Below, piece by piece: positions 41,870 to 56,231 of a stretch of 64,000 nucleotides of DNA (the stretch's first letter is position 1; each line of letters starts with the position of its first letter). The DNA comes from Muraenolepis orangiensis (taxonomy: Eukaryota; Chordata; Actinopteri; Gadiformes; Muraenolepididae). Below the pieces are notes generated by a model. It was not told where the DNA came from. It did no database searches and saw only the letters and a program-made list of their open reading frames with translations. The DNA lies in contig JANIIK010000777.1 of the NCBI GenBank assembly GCA_027704905.1, positions 1 through 64,000 on the forward strand, given 5' to 3'. Made by a program: the position numbers and the translations under genes.

Positions 41870-42190
41870 TGCATTTAGTCTTACAATCATCCGACATTGA
41901 GTGCCTATATTCGGATTGGAGATGGAGTGTGTGTGGGGTCAGGACCAGTGCTCATAGTCATACACTCATCCAACAGTTTGTGCCCATATTCGGATTGGAG
42001 ATGGACTGTGTGTGGGGGTGAGGACCAGTGCATTTAGTCTTACAATCATCCGACATTGAGTGCCTATATTCGGATTGGAGATGGAGTGTGTGTGGGGTCA
42101 GGACCAGTGCTCATAGTCATACACTCATCCAACAGTTTGTGCCCATATTCGGATTGGAGATGGACTGTGTGTGGGGGTCAGGACCAGTGC
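41870..42190 (+). repeat. Two-unit duplication (about 159 bp)
   Basis: A pair of units (cagtgcatttagtcttac followed by catccaacagtttgtgcc) occurs twice in a row. The same doubled pair is present at 49,237-49,557, so it predates the large duplication. Confidence 0.75.
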
Positions 42191-45100
42191 TTTTAGTCTT
42201 ACAATCATCCGAGAATTGAGTGCCTATATTCGGATTGGAGATTGAGTGTGTGTGGGGTCAGGACCAGTGCTCATAGTCATACACTCATCTGACATTGTGT
42301 GGCTATATTCGGATTGGAGATGGAGTTTGTGTGGGGGTGAGGACCAGTGCTTTTATTCAAACACTCATCCGACATTGTGTGCCTATATTCGGATTGGTGA
42401 TGGAGTGTGTGTGGGGGTCAGGACCAGTGCTTTTAGTCATACACACATCCGACATTGAGTGCCTATATTCGGATTGGAGATGGAGTGTGTGGGGGTCAGG
42501 ACCAGTGCTCATAGTCATACACTTATCCGACATTGTGTGCCTATATTCGGATTGGAGAATGAGTGTTTGTGGGGGTCAGGACCAGTGCATTTAGTCAAAC
42601 ATTCATCCGACATTGAGTGCCTATATTCGGATTGGAGATGGAGTGTGTGTGGTGTCAGGACCAGTTCTCATAGTCTTACACTTATCCGACATTGTGTGCC
42701 AATATTCGGATTGGAGATGGAATGTGTGTGGGTCAGGAACAGTGCTCATAGTCATACACTTATCCGACATTGAGTGCTTATTTTTGGATGGGAAATGGAG
42801 TGTGTGTGGGGGTCAGTACCAGTGCTTTTAGTCAAACACTCATCCGACAGTTTGTGCCCATATTCGGATTGGAGATGGACTGTGTGTGGGGGTGAGGACC
42901 AGTGCTTTTAGTCTTACAATCATCCGACATTGAGTGCCTATATTCGGATTGGAGATGGAGTGTGTGTGGGGTCAGGACCAGTGCTCAAAGTCATACACTC
43001 ATCTGACATTGTGTGGCTATATTCGGATTGGAGATGGAGTTTGTGTGGGGGTGAGGACCAGTACTTTTATTCAAACATACATCCGACATTGTGTGCCTAT
43101 ATTCGGATTGGTGATGGAGTGTGTGTGGGGGTCAGGACCAGTGCTTTTAGTCATACACACATCCGACATTGAGTGCCTATTTTCGGATTGGAGATGGAGT
43201 GTGTGGGGGTCAGGACCAGTGCTCATTGTCATACACTTATCCAAAATTGTGTGCCTATATTCGGATTGGAGATGGAGTGTGTGGGGGTCAGGACCAGTTC
43301 TCATAGTCATACACTTATCCGACATTGTGTGCTTATATTTCGATTGGAGATGGAGTGTGTGTGGGGTGAGGACCAGTGCTTTTAGTCAAACATTCATCCG
43401 ACATTGTGTGCCTATATTCGGATTGGAGATGGAGTGTGTGTGGTGGTCAGGACCAGTGCTTTTAGTCATACACACATCCGACATTGAGTGCCTATTTTCG
43501 GATTGGAGATGGAGTGTGTGGGGGTCAAGACCAGTGCTCATTGTCATACACTTATCCAACATTGTGTGCCTATATTCGGATTGGAGATGGAGTTTGTGTG
43601 GGGGTGAGGACCAGTGCTTTTATTCAAACATTCATCCGACATTGTGTGCCTATATTCGGATTGGTGATGGAGTGTGTGGGGGTCAGGACCAGTGCTCATT
43701 GTCATACACTTACCCAACATTGTGTGCCTATATTCGGATTGGAGATCGAGTGTGTGGGGGTCAGGACCAGTGCTCATAGTCATACACTTATCCGACATTG
43801 TGTGCCTATATTCGGATTGGAGAATGAGTGTTTGTGGGGGTCAGGACCAGTGCATTTAGTCAAACATTCATCCGACATTGAGTGCCAATATTCGGATTGG
43901 AGATGGAGTGTGTGTGGTGTCAGGACCAGTTCTCATAGTCTTACACTTATTCGACATTGTGTGCCAATATTCGGATTGGAGATGGAATGTGTATGGGTCA
44001 GGAACAGTGCTCATAGTCATACACTTATCCAACATTGAGTGCTTATTTTTGGATGGGAAATGGAGAGTGTGTGGGGGTCAGTACCAATGCATTTAGTCAA
44101 ACACTCATCCGACAGTTTGTGCCCATATTCGGATTGGAGATGGACTGTGTGTGGGGGTGAGGACCAGTGCTTTTAGTTAAACATTCATCCGACAATGTGT
44201 GCCTATATTCGGATTGGAGTTGGAGTGTGTGTGGGGGTCAGGACCAGTGCTTTTAGTCATACACACATCCAACATTAAGTGCCTATATTCGGATTGGAGA
44301 TGGACTGTGTGGGGGTCAGGACCAGTGCTCATAGTCATACACTTTTCCGACATTGTGTGCCTATATTCGGATTGGAGATTGAGTGTGTGTGGGGGTGAGG
44401 ACCAGTGCTTGTAGTCAAACATTCATCCGACATTGTGTGCCTATATTCGGATTGGAGATGGAGTGTGTGTGGTGGTAAGGACCAGTGCATTTAGTCATAC
44501 ACACATCCGACATTGAGTGTCTATTTTCGGATTGGAGATGGAGTGTGTGGGGGTCAGGACCAGTGCTCATTGTCATACACTTATCCAACATTGTGTGCCT
44601 ATATTCGGATTGGAGATGGAGTGTGTGGGGGTCAGGACCAGTGCTCATAGTCATACACTTATCCGACATTGTGTGCCTTTATTCGGATTGGAGAATGAGT
44701 GTATGTGGGGGTCAGGACCAGTGCATTTAGTCAAACATTCATCCGACATTGAGTGCCAATATTCGGAATGGAGATGGAGTGTGTGTGGTGTCAGGACCAG
44801 TTCTCATAGTCTTACACTTATCCGACATTGTGTGCCAATATTCGGATTGGAGATGGAATGTGTGTGGGTCAGGAACAGTGCTCATAGTCATACACTTATC
44901 CGACATTGAGTGCTTATTTTTGGATGGGAAATGGAGAGTGTGTGGGGGTCAGTACCAATGCATTTAGTCAAACACTCATCCGACAGTTTGTGCCCATATT
45001 CGGATTGGAGATGGACTGTGTGTGGGGGTGAGGACCAGTGTTTTAGTCTTACAATCATCCGACATTGAGTGCCTATATTCGGATTGGAGATGGAGTGTGT

Positions 45101-47840
45101 GTGGGGTCAGGACCAGTGCTCAAAGTCATACACTCATCTGACATTGTGTGGCTATATTCGGATTGGAGATGGAGTTTGTGTGGGGGTGAGGACCAGTGCT
45201 TTTATTAAAACATACATCCGACATTGTGTGCCTATATTCGGATTGGTGATGGAGTGTGTTTGGGGGTCAGGACCAGTGCTTTTAGTCATACACACATCCG
45301 ACATTGAGTGCCTATTTTCGGATTGGAGATGGAGTGTGTGGGGGTCAGGACCAGTGCTCATTGTCATACACTTATCCAACATTGTGTGCCTATATTCGGA
45401 TTGGAGATGGAGTGAGTGGGGGTCAGGACCAGTGCTCATAGTCATACACTTATCCGACATTGTGTGCTTATATTCCGATTGGAGATGGAGTTTGTGTGGG
45501 GGTGAGGACCAGTGCTTTTAGTTAAACATTCATCCGACAATGTGTGCCTATATTCGGATTGGAGTTGGAGTGTGTGTGGGGGTCAGGACCAGTGCTTTTA
45601 GTCATACACACATCCAACATTAAGTGCCTATATTCGGATTGGAGATGGACTGTGTGGGGGTCAGGACCAGTGCTCATAGTCATACACTTTTCCGACATTG
45701 TATGCCTATATTCGGATTGGAGATTGAGTGTGTGTGGGGGTGAGGACCAGTGCTTGTAGTCAAACATTCATCCGACATTGTGTGCCTATATTCAGATTGG
45801 AGATGGAGTGTGTGTGGTGGTCAGGACCAGTGCTTTTAGTCATACACACATCCGAAATTGAGTGCCTATTTTCGGATTGGAGATGGAGTGTGTGTGGGGG
45901 TGGGGACCAGTGGATTTAGTCAAACAATCATACGACATTGTGTGCTTATATTCGGATTGGAGATTGAGTGTGTGTGGGGTCAGGACCAGTGCTCATAGTC
46001 ATACACTCATCCGACATTGTGTGCCAATATTCGGATTGGAGATGGAGTGTGTGTTGGAGTCAGGACCAGTGCTTTTGGTCAAACATTCATCCGATATTGT
46101 GTGTCTCTGTCTGGATGGGAGATGTAGTGTGTGTGGGTCAGTACCAGTGCTTTTAGTCAATCACTCATCCAACAGTGTGTGCCCATATTCGGATTGGAGA
46201 TGGAGTGTGTGTGGGGGTGAGGACCAGTGCTTTTAGTCATACAATCGTCCGACATTGAGTGCCTATATTCGGATTGGAGATGGAGTGTGTGTGGGGTCAG
46301 GACCAGTGCTCATAGTAATACACTCATCTGACATTGTGTGGCTATATTCGGATTGGAGATGGAGTTTGTGTGGGGGTGAGGACCATTGCTTTTATTAAAA
46401 CATACATCCGACATTGTGTGCCTATATTCGGATTGGTGATGGAGTGTGTGTGGGGGTCAGGACCAGTGCTTTTAGTCATACACACATCCGACATTGAGTG
46501 CCAATTTTCGGATTGGAGATGAAGTGTGTGGGGGTCAGGACCAGTGCTCATTGTCATACACTTATCCAACATTGTGTGCCTATATTCGGATTGGAGATGG
46601 AGTTTGTGTGGGGGTGAGGACCAGTGCTTTTAGTTAAACATTCATCCGACAATGTGTGCCTATATTCGGATTGGAGTTGGAGTGTGTGTGGGGGTCAGGA
46701 CCAGTGCTTTTAGTCATACACACATCCAACATTAAGTGCCTATATTCGGATTGGAGATGGACTGTGTGGGGGTCAGGAACAGTGCTCATAGTCATACACT
46801 TTTCCGACATTGTATGCCTATATTCGGATTGGAGATGGAGTGTGTGTGGGGGTGAGGACCAGTGCTTTTAGTCAAACATTCATCCGACATTGTGTGCCTA
46901 TATTCGGATTGGAGATGGAGTGTGTGTGGGGGTGAGGACCAGTGCTTTTAGTCATACAATCGTCCGACCATTGAGTGCCTATATTCGGATTGGAGATGGA
47001 GTGTGTGTTGGGTCAGGACCAGTGCTCATAGTCATACAATCATCCGACATTGAGTGCCTATATTCGGATTGGAGATGGAGTGTGTGTGGGTCAGTACCAG
47101 TACTCATAGTCATACACTCATCCGACATTGTGTGGCTATATTTGGATTGGAGATGGAGTGTGTGTGGGGGTGAGGACCAGTGCTTTTAGTCAAACATTCA
47201 TCCGACATTGTGTGCCTATATTCGGATTGGAGATGGAGTGTGTGTGGGGGTCAGGACCAGTGCTTTTAGTCATACACACATCCGACATTATGTGCCTATA
47301 TTCGGAATGGAGATGGAGTGTGTGGGGGTCAGGACCAGTGCTAATTGTCATACACTTATCCGACATTGAGTGCCTATTTCGGATGGGAGATGGAGTGTGT
47401 GTGGGAGTCAGGACCAGTGCTTTTAGTCAAACATACATCCGACATTGTGTGCCTATATTCGGATTGGAGATGGAGTGTGTGGGGGTCAGGACCGGTGCTC
47501 ATAGTCATACACTTATCCGACATTGTGTGCCTATATTCGGATTGGAGAATGAGTGTTTGTGGGGGTCAGGACCAGTGCATTTAGTCAAACATTCATCCGA
47601 CATTGAGTGCCTATATTTGGATTGGAGATGGAGTGTGTGGGGGTCAGGACCAGTGCTCATAGTCATACACTTATCCGACATTGAGTGCTTATTTTTGGAT
47701 GGGAAATGGAGTGTGTGTGGGGGTCAGTACCAGTGCTTTTAGTCAAACACTCATCCGACAGTTTGTGCCCATATTCGGATTGGAGATGGACTGTGTGTGG
47801 GGGTGAGGACCAGTGCTTTTAGTCTTACAATCATCCGACA

Positions 47841-50800
47841 TTGAGTTCCTATATTCGGATTGGAGATGGAGTGTGTGTGGGGTCAGGACCAGTGCTCATA
47901 GTCATACACTCATCTGACATTGTGTGGCTATATTCGGATTGGAGATGGAGTTTGTGTGGGGGTGAGGACCTGTGCTTTTATTCAAACATACATCCGACAT
48001 TGTGTGCCTATATTCGGATTGGTGATGGAGTGTGTGTGGGGTTCAGGACCAGTGCTTTTAGTCATACACACATCCGACATTGAGTGCCTATTTTCGGATT
48101 GGAGATGGAGTGTGTGGGGGTCAGGACCAGTGCTCATTGTCATACACTTATCCAACATTGTGTGCCTATATTCGGATTGGAAATGGAGTGTGTGGGGGTC
48201 AGGACCAGTGCTCATAGTCATATACTTATCCGACATTGTGTGCTTATATTCCGATTGGAGATGGAGTTTGTGTGGGCATGAGGAGCAGTGCTTTTAGTCA
48301 TACACACATCCGACATTGAGTGCCTATTTTCGGATTGGAGATAGAGTGTGTGGGGGTCAGGACCAGTGCTCATTGTCTAACACTTATCCAACATTGTGTG
48401 CCTATATTCGGATTGGAGATGGAGTGTGTGGGGGTCAGGACCAGTGCTCATAGTCATACACTTATCCGACATTGTGTGCTTATATTCCGATTGGAGATGG
48501 AGTTTGTGTGTGGGTGAGGACCAGTGCTTTTAGTTAAACATTCATCCGACAATGTGTGCCTATATTCGGATTGGAGTTGGAGTGTGTGTGGGGGTCAGGA
48601 CCAGTGCTTTTAGTCATACACACATCCGACATTGAGTGCCTATTTTCGGATTGGAGATGGAGTGCGTGGGGGTCAGGACCAGTGCTCATTGTCATACACT
48701 TATCCAACATTGTGTGCCTATATTCGGATTGGAGATGGAGTTTGTGTGGGCATGAGGACCAGTGCTTTTAGTCATACACACATCCGACATTGAGTGCCTA
48801 TTTTCGGATTGGAGATAGAGTGTGTGGGGGTCAGGACCAGTGCTCATTGTCTAACACTTATCCAACATTGTGTGCCTATATTCGGATTGCAGATGGAGTG
48901 TGTGGGGGTCAGGACCAGTGCTCATAGTCATACACTTATCCGACATTGTGTGCTTATATTCCGATTGGAGATGGAGTTTGTGTGGGGGTGAGGACCAGTG
49001 CTTTTAGTTAAACATTCATCCGACAATGTGTGCCTATATTCGGATTGGAGTTGGAGTGTGTGTGGGGGTCAGGACCAGTGCTTTTAGTCATACACACATC
49101 CGACATTGTGTGCCTATATTCGGATTGGACAATGAGTGTTTGTGGGGGTCAGGACCAGTGCATTTAGTCAAACATTCATCCGACATTGAGTGCCTATTTT
49201 CGGATTGGAGATGGAGTGCGTGGGGGTCAGGACCAGTGCATTTAGTCTTACAATCATCCGACATTGAGTGCCTATATTCGGATTGGAGATGGAGTGTGTG
49301 TGGGGTCAGGACCAGTGCTCATAGTCATACACTCATCCAACAGTTTGTGCCCATATTCGGATTGGAGATGGACTGTGTGTGGGGGTGAGGACCAGTGCAT
49401 TTAGTCTTACAATCATCCGACATTGAGTGCCTATATTCGGATTGGAGATGGAGTGTGTGTGGGGTCAGGACCAGTGCTCATAGTCATACACTCATCCAAC
49501 AGTTTGTGCCCATATTCGGATTGGAGATGGACTGTGTGTGGGGGTCAGGACCAGTGCTTTTAGTCTTACAATCATCCGAGAATTGAGTGCCTATATTCGG
49601 ATTGGAGATTGAGTGTGTGTGGGGTCAGGACCAGTGCTCATAGTCATACACTCATCTGACATTGTGTGGCTATATTCGGATTGGAGATGGAGTTTGTGTG
49701 GGGGTGAGGACCAGTGCTTTTATTCAAACACTCATCCGACATTGTGTGCCTATATTCGGATTGGTGATGGAGTGTGTGTGGGGGTCAGGACCAGTGCTTT
49801 TAGTCATACACACATCCGACATTGAGTGCCTATATTCGGATTGGAGATGGAGTGTGTGGGGGTCAGGACCAGTGCTCATAGTCATACACTTATCCGACAT
49901 TGTGTGCCTATATTCGGATTGGAGAATGAGTGTTTGTGGGGGTCAGGACCAGTGCATTTAGTCAAACATTCATCCGACATTGAGTGCCTATATTCGGATT
50001 GGAGATGGAGTGTGTGTGGTGTCAGGACCAGTTCTCATAGTCTTACACTTATCCGACATTGTGTGCCAATATTCGGATTGGAGATGGAATGTGTGTGGGT
50101 CAGGAACAGTGCTCATAGTCATACACTTATCCGACATTGAGTGCTTATTTTTGGATGGGAAATGGAGTGTGTGTGGGGGTCAGTACCAGTGCTTTTAGTC
50201 AAACACTCATCCGACAGTTTGTGCCCATATTCGGATTGGAGATGGACTGTGTGTGGGGGTGAGGACCAGTGCTTTTAGTCTTACAATCATCCGACATTGA
50301 GTGCCTATATTCGGATTGGAGATGGAGTGTGTGTGGGGTCAGGACCAGTGCTCAAAGTCATACACTCATCTGACATTGTGTGGCTATATTCGGATTGGAG
50401 ATGGAGTTTGTGTGGGGGTGAGGACCAGTACTTTTATTCAAACATACATCCGACATTGTGTGCCTATATTCGGATTGGTGATGGAGTGTGTGTGGGGGTC
50501 AGGACCAGTTCCATAGTCATACACTTATCCGACATTGTGTGCTTATATTTCGATTGGAGATGGAGTGTGTGTGGGGTGAGGACCAGTGCTTTTAGTCAAA
50601 CATTCATCCGACATTGTGTGCCTATATTCGGATTGGAGATGGAGTGTGTGTGGTGGTCAGGACCAGTGCTTTTAGTCATACACACATCCGACATTGAGTG
50701 CCTATTTTCGGATTGGAGATGGAGTGTGTGGGGGTCAAGACCAGTGCTCATTGTCATACACTTATCCAACATTGTGTGCCTATATTCGGATTGGAGATGG

Positions 50801-53800
50801 AGTTTGTGTGGGGGTGAGGACCAGTGCTTTTATTCAAACATTCATCCGACATTGTGTGCCTATATTCGGATTGGTGATGGAGTGTGTGGGGGTCAGGACC
50901 AGTGCTCATTGTCATACACTTACCCAACATTGTGTGCCTATATTCGGATTGGAGATCGAGTGTGTGGGGGTCAGGACCAGTGCTCATAGTCATACACTTA
51001 TCCGACATTGTGTGCCTATATTCGGATTGGAGAATAAGTGTTTGTGGGGGTCAGGACCAGTGCATTTAGTCAAACATTCATCCGACATTGAGTGCCAATA
51101 TTCGGATTGGAGATGGAGTGTGTGTGGTGTCAGGACCAGTTCTCATAGTCTTACACTTATTCGACATTGTGTGCCAATATTCGGATTGGAGATGGAATGT
51201 GTATGGGTCAGGAACAGTGCTCATAGTCATACACTTATCCAACATTGAGTGCTTATTTTTGGATGGGAAATGGAGAGTGTGTGGGGGTCAGTACCAATGC
51301 ATTTAGTCAAACACTCATCCGACAGTTTGTGCCCATATTCGGATTGGAGATGGACTGTGTGTGGGGGTGAGGACCAGTGCTTTTAGTTAAACATTCATCC
51401 GACAATGTGTGCCTATATTCGGATTGGAGTTGGAGTGTGTGTGGGGGTCAGGACCAGTGCTTTTAGTCATACACACATCCAACATTAAGTGCCTATATTC
51501 GGATTGGAGATGGACTGTGTGGGGGTCAGGACCAGTGCTCATAGTCATACACTTTTCCGACATTGTGTGCCTATATTCGGATTGGAGATTGAGTGTGTGT
51601 GGGGGTGAGGACCAGTGCTTGTAGTCAAACACTCATCCGACAGTTTGTGCCCATATTCGGATTGGAGATGGACTGTGTGTGGGGGTGAGGACCAGTGTTT
51701 TTAGTCTTACAATCATCCGACATTGAGTGCCTATATTCGGATTGGAGATGGAGTGTGTGTGGGGTCAGGACCAGTGCTCAAAGTCATACACTCATCTGAC
51801 ATTGTGTGGCTATATTCGGATTGGAGATGGAGTTTGTGTGGGGGTGAGGACCAGTGCTTTTATTAAAACATACATCCGACATTGTGTGCCTATATTCGGA
51901 TTGGTGATGGAGTGTGTTTGGGGGTCAGGACCAGTGCTTTTAGTCATACACACATCCGACATTGAGTGCCTATTTTCGGATTGGAGATGGAGTGTGTGGG
52001 GGTCAGGACCAGTGCTCATTGTCATACACTTATCCAACATTGTGTGCCTATATTCGGATTGGAGATGGAGTGAGTGGGGGTCAGGACCAGTGCTCATAGT
52101 CATACACTTATCCGACATTGTGTGCTTATATTCCGATTGGAGATGGAGTTTGTGTGGGGGTGAGGACCAGTGCTTTTAGTTAAACATTCATCCGACAATG
52201 TGTGCCTATATTCGGATTGGAGTTGGAGTGTGTGTGGGGGTCAGGACCAGTGCTTTTAGTCATACACACATCCAACATTAAGTGCCTATATTCGGATTGG
52301 AGATGGACTGTGTGGGGGTCAGGACCAGTGCTCATAGTCATACACTTTTCCGACATTGTATGCCTATATTCGGATTGGAGATTGAGTGTGTGTGGGGGTG
52401 AGGACCAGTGCTTGTAGTCAAACATTCATCCGACATTGTGTGCCTATATTCAGATTGGAGATGGAGTGTGTGTGGTGGTCAGGACCAGTGCTTTTAGTCA
52501 TACACACATCCGAAATTGAGTGCCTATTTTCGGATTGGAGATGGAGTGTGTGTGGGGGTGGGGACCAGTGGATTTAGTCAAACAATCATACGACATTGTG
52601 TGCTTATATTCGGATTGGAGATTGAGTGTGTGTGGGGTCAGGACCAGTGCTCATAGTCATACACTCATCCGACATTGTGTGCCAATATTCGGATTGGAGA
52701 TGGAGTGTGTGTTGGAGTCAGGACCAGTGCTTTTGGTCAAACATTCATCCGATATTGTGTGTCTCTGTCTGGATGGGAGATGTAGTGTGTGTGGGTCAGT
52801 ACCAGTGCTTTTAGTCAATCACTCATCCAACAGTGTGTGCCCATATTCGGATTGGAGATGGAGTGTGTGTGGGGGTGAGGACCAGTGCTTTTAGTCATAC
52901 AATCGTCCGACATTGAGTGCCTATATTCGGATTGGAGATGGAGTGTGTGTGGGGTCAGGACCAGTGCTCATAGTAATACACTCATCTGACATTGTGTGGC
53001 TATATTCGGATTGGAGATGGAGTTTGTGTGGGGGTGAGGACCATTGCTTTTATTAAAACATACATCCGACATTGTGTGCCTATATTCGGATTGGTGATGG
53101 AGTGTGTGTGGGGGTCAGGACCAGTGCTTTTAGTCATACACACATCCGACATTGAGTGCCAATTTTCGGATTGGAGATGAAGTGTGTGGGGGTCAGGACC
53201 AGTGCTCATTGTCATACACTTATCCAACATTGTGTGCCTATATTCGGATTGGAGATGGAGTTTGTGTGGGGGTGAGGACCAGTGCTTTTAGTTAAACATT
53301 CATCCGACAATGTGTGCCTATATTCGGATTGGAGTTGGAGTGTGTGTGGGGGTCAGGACCAGTGCTTTTAGTCATACACACATCCAACATTAAGTGCCTA
53401 TATTCGGATTGGAGATGGACTGTGTGGGGGTCAGGAACAGTGCTCATAGTCATACACTTTTCCGACATTGTATGCCTATATTCGGATTGGAGATGGAGTG
53501 TGTGTGGGGGTGAGGACCAGTGCTTTTAGTCAAACATTCATCCGACATTGTGTGCCTATATTCGGATTGGAGATGGAGTGTGTGTGGGGGTGAGGACCAG
53601 TGCTTTTAGTCATACAATCGTCCGACCATTGAGTGCCTATATTCGGATTGGAGATGGAGTGTGTGTTGGGTCAGGACCAGTGCTCATAGTCATACAATCA
53701 TCCGACATTGAGTGCCTATATTCGGATTGGAGATGGAGTGTGTGTGGGTCAGTACCAGTACTCATAGTCATACACTCATCCGACATTGTGTGGCTATATT

Positions 53801-54498
53801 TGGATTGGAGATGGAGTGTGTGTGGGGGTGAGGACCAGTGCTTTTAGTCAAACATTCATCCGACATTGTGTGCCTATATTCGGATTGGAGATGGAGTGTG
53901 TGTGGGGGTCAGGACCAGTGCTTTTAGTCATACACACATCCGACATTATGTGCCTATATTCGGAATGGAGATGGAGTGTGTGGGGGTCAGGACCAGTGCT
54001 AATTGTCATACACTTATCCGACATTGAGTGCCTATTTCGGATGGGAGATGGAGTGTGTGTGGGAGTCAGGACCAGTGCTTTTAGTCAAACATACATCCGA
54101 CATTGTGTGCCTATATTCGGATTGGAGATGGAGTGTGTGGGGGTCAGGACCGGTGCTCATAGTCATACACTTATCCGACATTGTGTGCCTATATTCGGAT
54201 TGGAGAATGAGTGTTTGTGGGGGTCAGGACCAGTGCATTTAGTCAAACATTCATCCGACATTGAGTGCCTATATTTGGATTGGAGATGGAGTGTGTGGGG
54301 GTCAGGACCAGTGCTCATAGTCATACACTTATCCGACATTGAGTGCTTATTTTTGGATGGGAAATGGAGTGTGTGTGGGGGTCAGTACCAGTGCTTTTAG
54401 TCAAACACTCATCCGACAGTTTGTGCCCATATTCGGATTGGAGATGGACTGTGTGTGGGGGTGAGGACCAGTGCTTTTAGTCTTACAATCATCCGACA
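47841..54498 (+). repeat. Large tandem duplication, second copy (6.66 kb)
   Basis: This copy of the preceding block is 1,262 bp shorter. The difference is the sum of three events: 553 bp (the duplication present only in copy one), 157 bp (joint near 50,505, where ggaccagttc runs into catagtc) and 552 bp (joint near 51,630, where gtagtcaaac runs into actcatccgacag). Each is close to a whole number of units. Elsewhere the copies are almost identical. Homology ends near 54,500. Confidence 0.85.
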
Positions 54499-56231
54499 TT
54501 GAGTGCCTATATTCGGATTGGAGATGGAGTGTGTGTGGGGTCAGGACCAGTGCTCATAGTCATACACGCATCTGACATTGTGTGGCTATATTCGGATTGG
54601 AGATGGAGTGTGTGGGGGTCAGGACCAGTGCTCATTGTCATACACTTATCCAACATTGTGTGCCTATATTCGGATTGGAGATGGAGTGTGTGGGGGTCAG
54701 GACCAGTGCTCATAGTCATACACTTATCCGACATTGTGTGCCTATATTCGGATTGGACAATGAGTGTTTGTGGGGGTCAGGACCAGTGCATTTAGTCAAA
54801 CATTCATCCGACATTGAGTGCCTATATTCGGATTGGAGATGGAGTGTGTGTGGTGTCAGGACCAGTTCTCATAGTCTTACACTTATCCGACATTGTTTGC
54901 CAATATTCGGATTGGAGATGGAATGTGTGTGGGTCAGGAACAGTGCTCATAGTCATACACTTATCCGACATTGAGTGCTTATTTTTGGATGGGAAATGGA
55001 GTGTGTGTGGGGGTCAGTACCAGTGCTTTTAGTCAAACACTCATCCAACAGTTTGTGCCCATATTCGGATTGGAGATGGAGTGGGTGTGGGGGTGAGGAC
55101 CAGTGCTTTTAGTCAAACATTCATCCGACATTGTGTGCCTATATTCGGATTGGAGATTGAGTGTGTGTGGGGGTGAGGACCAGTGCTTGTAGTCAAACAT
55201 TCATCCGACATTGTGTGCCTATATTCAGATTGGAGATGGAGTGTGTGTGGGGGTCAGGACCAGTGCTTTTAGTCATACACACATCCGAAATTGTGTGCCT
55301 ATTTTCGGATTGGAGATGGAGTGTGTGTGGGGGTGGGGACCATTGGTTTTAGTCAAACATTCATACGACATTGTGTGCTTATATTCGGATTGGAGAATGA
55401 GTGTGTGTGGGGTCGGGACCAGTGCTCATAGTCATACACTCATCCGACATTGTGTGCCAATATTCGGATTGGAGATGGAGTGCGTGTTGGGGTCAGGACC
55501 AGTGCTTTTGGTCAAACATTCATCCGATATTGTGTGCCTCTGTCTGGATGGGAGATGTAGTGTGTGTGGGTCAGTACCAATGCTTTTAGTCAATCACTCA
55601 TCCGACAGTGTGTGCCCATATTCGGATTGGAGATGGAGTGTGTGTGGGGGTCAGGACCAGTGCTTTTAGTCATACACACATCTGACATTGAGTGCCTATT
55701 TTCGGATTGGAGATGGAGTGTGTGGGGGTCAGGACCAGTGCTAATTGTCATACACTTATCCGACATTGAGTGCCTATTTCGGATGGGAGATGGAGTGTGT
55801 GTGGGAGTCAGGACCAGTGCTTTTAGTCAAACATACATCCGACATTGTGTGCCTATATTCGGATTGGAGATGGAGTGTGTGGGGGTCAGGACCAGTGCTC
55901 ATAGTCATACACTTATCCGACATTGTGTGCCTATATTCGGATTGGAGAATGAGTGTTTGTGGGGGTCAGGACCAGTGCATTTAGTCAAACATTCATCCGA
56001 CATTGAGTGCCTATATTCGGATTGGAGATGGAGTGTGTGGGGGTCAGGACCAGTGCTCATAGTCATACACTTATCCAACATTGAGTGCTTATTTTTGGAT
56101 GGGAAATGGAGTGTGTGTGGGGGTCAGTACCAGTGCTTTTAGTCAAACACTCATCCGACAGTTTGTGCCCATATTCGGATTGGACAATGAGTGTTTGTGG
56201 GGGTCAGGACCAGTGCATTTAGTCAAACATT

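Larger units (their letters stand above)
39921..47840 (+). repeat. Large tandem duplication, first copy (7.9 kb)
   Basis: This block of about 100 units is repeated directly to its right. Corresponding points are 41,189/48,556, 41,659/49,026 and 42,613/49,980 (offset 7,367), then 43,674/50,884 (7,210), then 45,544/52,202 and 47,345/54,003 (6,658). Its first part also matches 35,089-35,765 at an offset of 4,832 bp. It contains an extra internal 553-bp duplication that the second copy lacks. Confidence 0.85.

Noticed and set aside
42934..43779. Long plus-strand open frame of 281 codons, and many similar ones (for example 31,682-32,392, 36,670-37,383, 50,297-50,989)
   Set aside because: The translation cycles through the three frames of the same 80-bp satellite unit (fragments such as MECVWGSGPVLL, VCLYSDWRWSV, GVRTSAFSQ). 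The frame is not kept between units of 78, 79 and 80 bp, ends vary by copy, and no domain is recognisable. These are repeat by-products.
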